A DNA stretch of 5,926 nucleotides. It comes from Pseudolabrys sp. (GTDB lineage Bacteria; Pseudomonadota; Alphaproteobacteria; Rhizobiales; Xanthobacteraceae). The stretch is from NCBI GenBank assembly GCA_026125925.1, contig JAHCKF010000232.1:1-5926 (forward strand), given 5' to 3'. This document shows, piece after piece, positions 5,244 to 5,926 of the stretch; position 1 is the first letter of the stretch, and each line of letters opens with the position of its first letter. The notes below the pieces were generated by a model. It saw only the letters and a list, made by a program, of their open reading frames with translations, made no database searches and was not told the DNA's origin. The position numbers were made by a program, and so were the translations under genes.

Positions 5244-5864
5244 TCAGATATCGCGGCCTTCGACCTCTTCCTTGAGCTTCTTCACTACGTCGGGGATGCG
5301 CTGCAGCCGCGGATAAACGGCGAGCGCGCGGCGGTAGACTTCGAGCGCCTGCTTGGCGTCGCCGATATCCTGGAGAATGAGACCCAGCCCCGCCAGGGCG
5401 CCGAAGTGGCGCGGCTCCCGCTTGAGCACTTCGCGGATGTCGGCGAGCGCGCGGCCGTAATCGTGTTTCATGTAATAGAGCGTGGCGCGGCGGTTCCAGC
5501 CTTCGACATAGTCCGGGCGGATTTTGACGATGCCGTCGAGCAGCTTGATGGCGAGATCGGTATCCTTGGCCTCGACCGCGGCGACGACGCGCGACATCAG
5601 CAGATTGGTGGTGTCGCTCGGCGACACGATCCATTGCGCCCAGATGCGCTGTTCGATCGCCTTGGCGCTGGCGTCGTCGGGCGCGACCTTGAGCGCGCCG
5701 AACAGGAAATTGAGGTCTTCGCTGAACGGTCGCTTCTTCGGCAGGTTGGTCGGCGGCCCGACCCAGCTGCCCTGCTCGGCCTGCGCCGGAGCGGTCATGG
5801 CACCACCCAGGCCGGCGGCGAGCGCGGCAGCCAGGAGGACGGCAGGCATGCGGAATCGATCCAT
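5244..5864 (-). CDS. Exported tetratricopeptide repeat (TPR) protein
   Basis: Predicted secreted or periplasmic protein of 206 residues from the chosen ATG (5864-5862). The N-terminus has a typical Sec signal peptide: MDRFRM (basic), then a hydrophobic Ala/Leu core, then AQA with likely cleavage after residue 29 (AQA/EQG). The mature part starts with a Pro/Lys linker. It continues with about three TPR-like helical pairs at roughly 85-117, 118-151 and 152-185. The clearest is the second, starting DYVEGWNRRATLYYMKHDYG, followed by HFGALAGLGLILQDIGD and ALEVYRRAL. The C-terminus is highly charged (KKLKEEVEGRD). TPRs bind protein partners; no enzymatic motif is seen. The start is uncertain: the frame stays open upstream through a TTG at 5900 to the window edge, and the chosen ATG has no clear Shine-Dalgarno. 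It is preferred because it gives a standard signal peptide. The gene is convergent with the receiver gene. Confidence 0.85.
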   Translation of the reverse strand: MDRFRMPAVLLAAALAAGLGGAMTAPAQAEQGSWVGPPTNLPKKRPFSEDLNFLFGALKVAPDDASAKAIEQRIWAQWIVSPSDTTNLLMSRVVAAVEAKDTDLAIKLLDGIVKIRPDYVEGWNRRATLYYMKHDYGRALADIREVLKREPRHFGALAGLGLILQDIGDAKQALEVYRRALAVYPRLQRIPDVVKKLKEEVEGRDI

Positions 5865-5871
5865 GAGCACG

Positions 5872-5885
5872 GAGACTAGCGTCTC
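5872..5885 (-). promoter_or_regulatory. Small inverted repeat upstream of the TPR gene start
   Basis: Read on the minus strand, GAGAC-GCTA-GTCTC forms a perfect 5-base-pair hairpin with a 4-base loop. It ends 7 bases before the ATG, where a Shine-Dalgarno would be expected. If translation starts upstream at TTG 5900 instead, this lies inside the coding region and means nothing. Confidence 0.3.
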
Positions 5886-5926
5886 TGCACCTGATGGCAA
5901 ATCTGCGGCTTTGAAGAGGAAACCGG

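Noticed and set aside
5232..5879. Plus-strand open frame of 215 codons opposite the TPR gene
   Set aside because: The minus strand gives a signal peptide and clear TPR helices. The plus frame is a compositional shadow that only partly resembles protein sequence.

Overview
The window looks like chromosomal DNA of a high-GC alphaproteobacterium, most likely in the Hyphomicrobiales (a Bradyrhizobium, Rhodopseudomonas or Pseudolabrys type of genome). This rests on strong G/C bias at third codon positions, the style of the proteins, and a pyruvate kinase starting MRRHRRAKIVATLGPAS behind a proline-tailed small protein. Placement below order level is inference. No tRNA, rRNA, CRISPR array, insertion sequence or phage gene is visible.

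Layout: (1) At 3-125 is the proline-rich C-terminal tail of an upstream gene, whose stop overlaps the start of pyruvate kinase (pyk, 122-1555) by ATGA. (2) After an 85-base gap holding a composite hairpin comes a metallo-beta-lactamase/beta-CASP ribonuclease-type protein (1641-3239). (3) A 170-base AT-richer gap leads to a membrane diguanylate cyclase (3410-4624); its Shine-Dalgarno sequence lies in a small hairpin. (4) A structured 201-base gap (4625-4825) holds a strong GC hairpin, four related TCGCGG half-sites in alternating orientation and three YGTCAY boxes on a 10-base period. (5) A stand-alone receiver-domain protein follows (4826-5209). (6) Convergent to it, on the minus strand, is an exported TPR protein (5244-5864).

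Functionally, this is a central-metabolism gene beside a predicted RNA-processing nuclease, then two signalling genes (c-di-GMP synthesis and a CheY-like receiver), then an exported scaffold-like protein. pyk and the nuclease could share a transcript. The cyclase, the receiver gene and the TPR gene each appear to have their own control region. All catalytic motifs that can be checked by eye are intact. The coding genes belong to known families. The least explained DNA is the 4625-4825 intergenic region, followed by the two leader hairpins before the nuclease and cyclase genes. I see no convincing undescribed multi-gene system.
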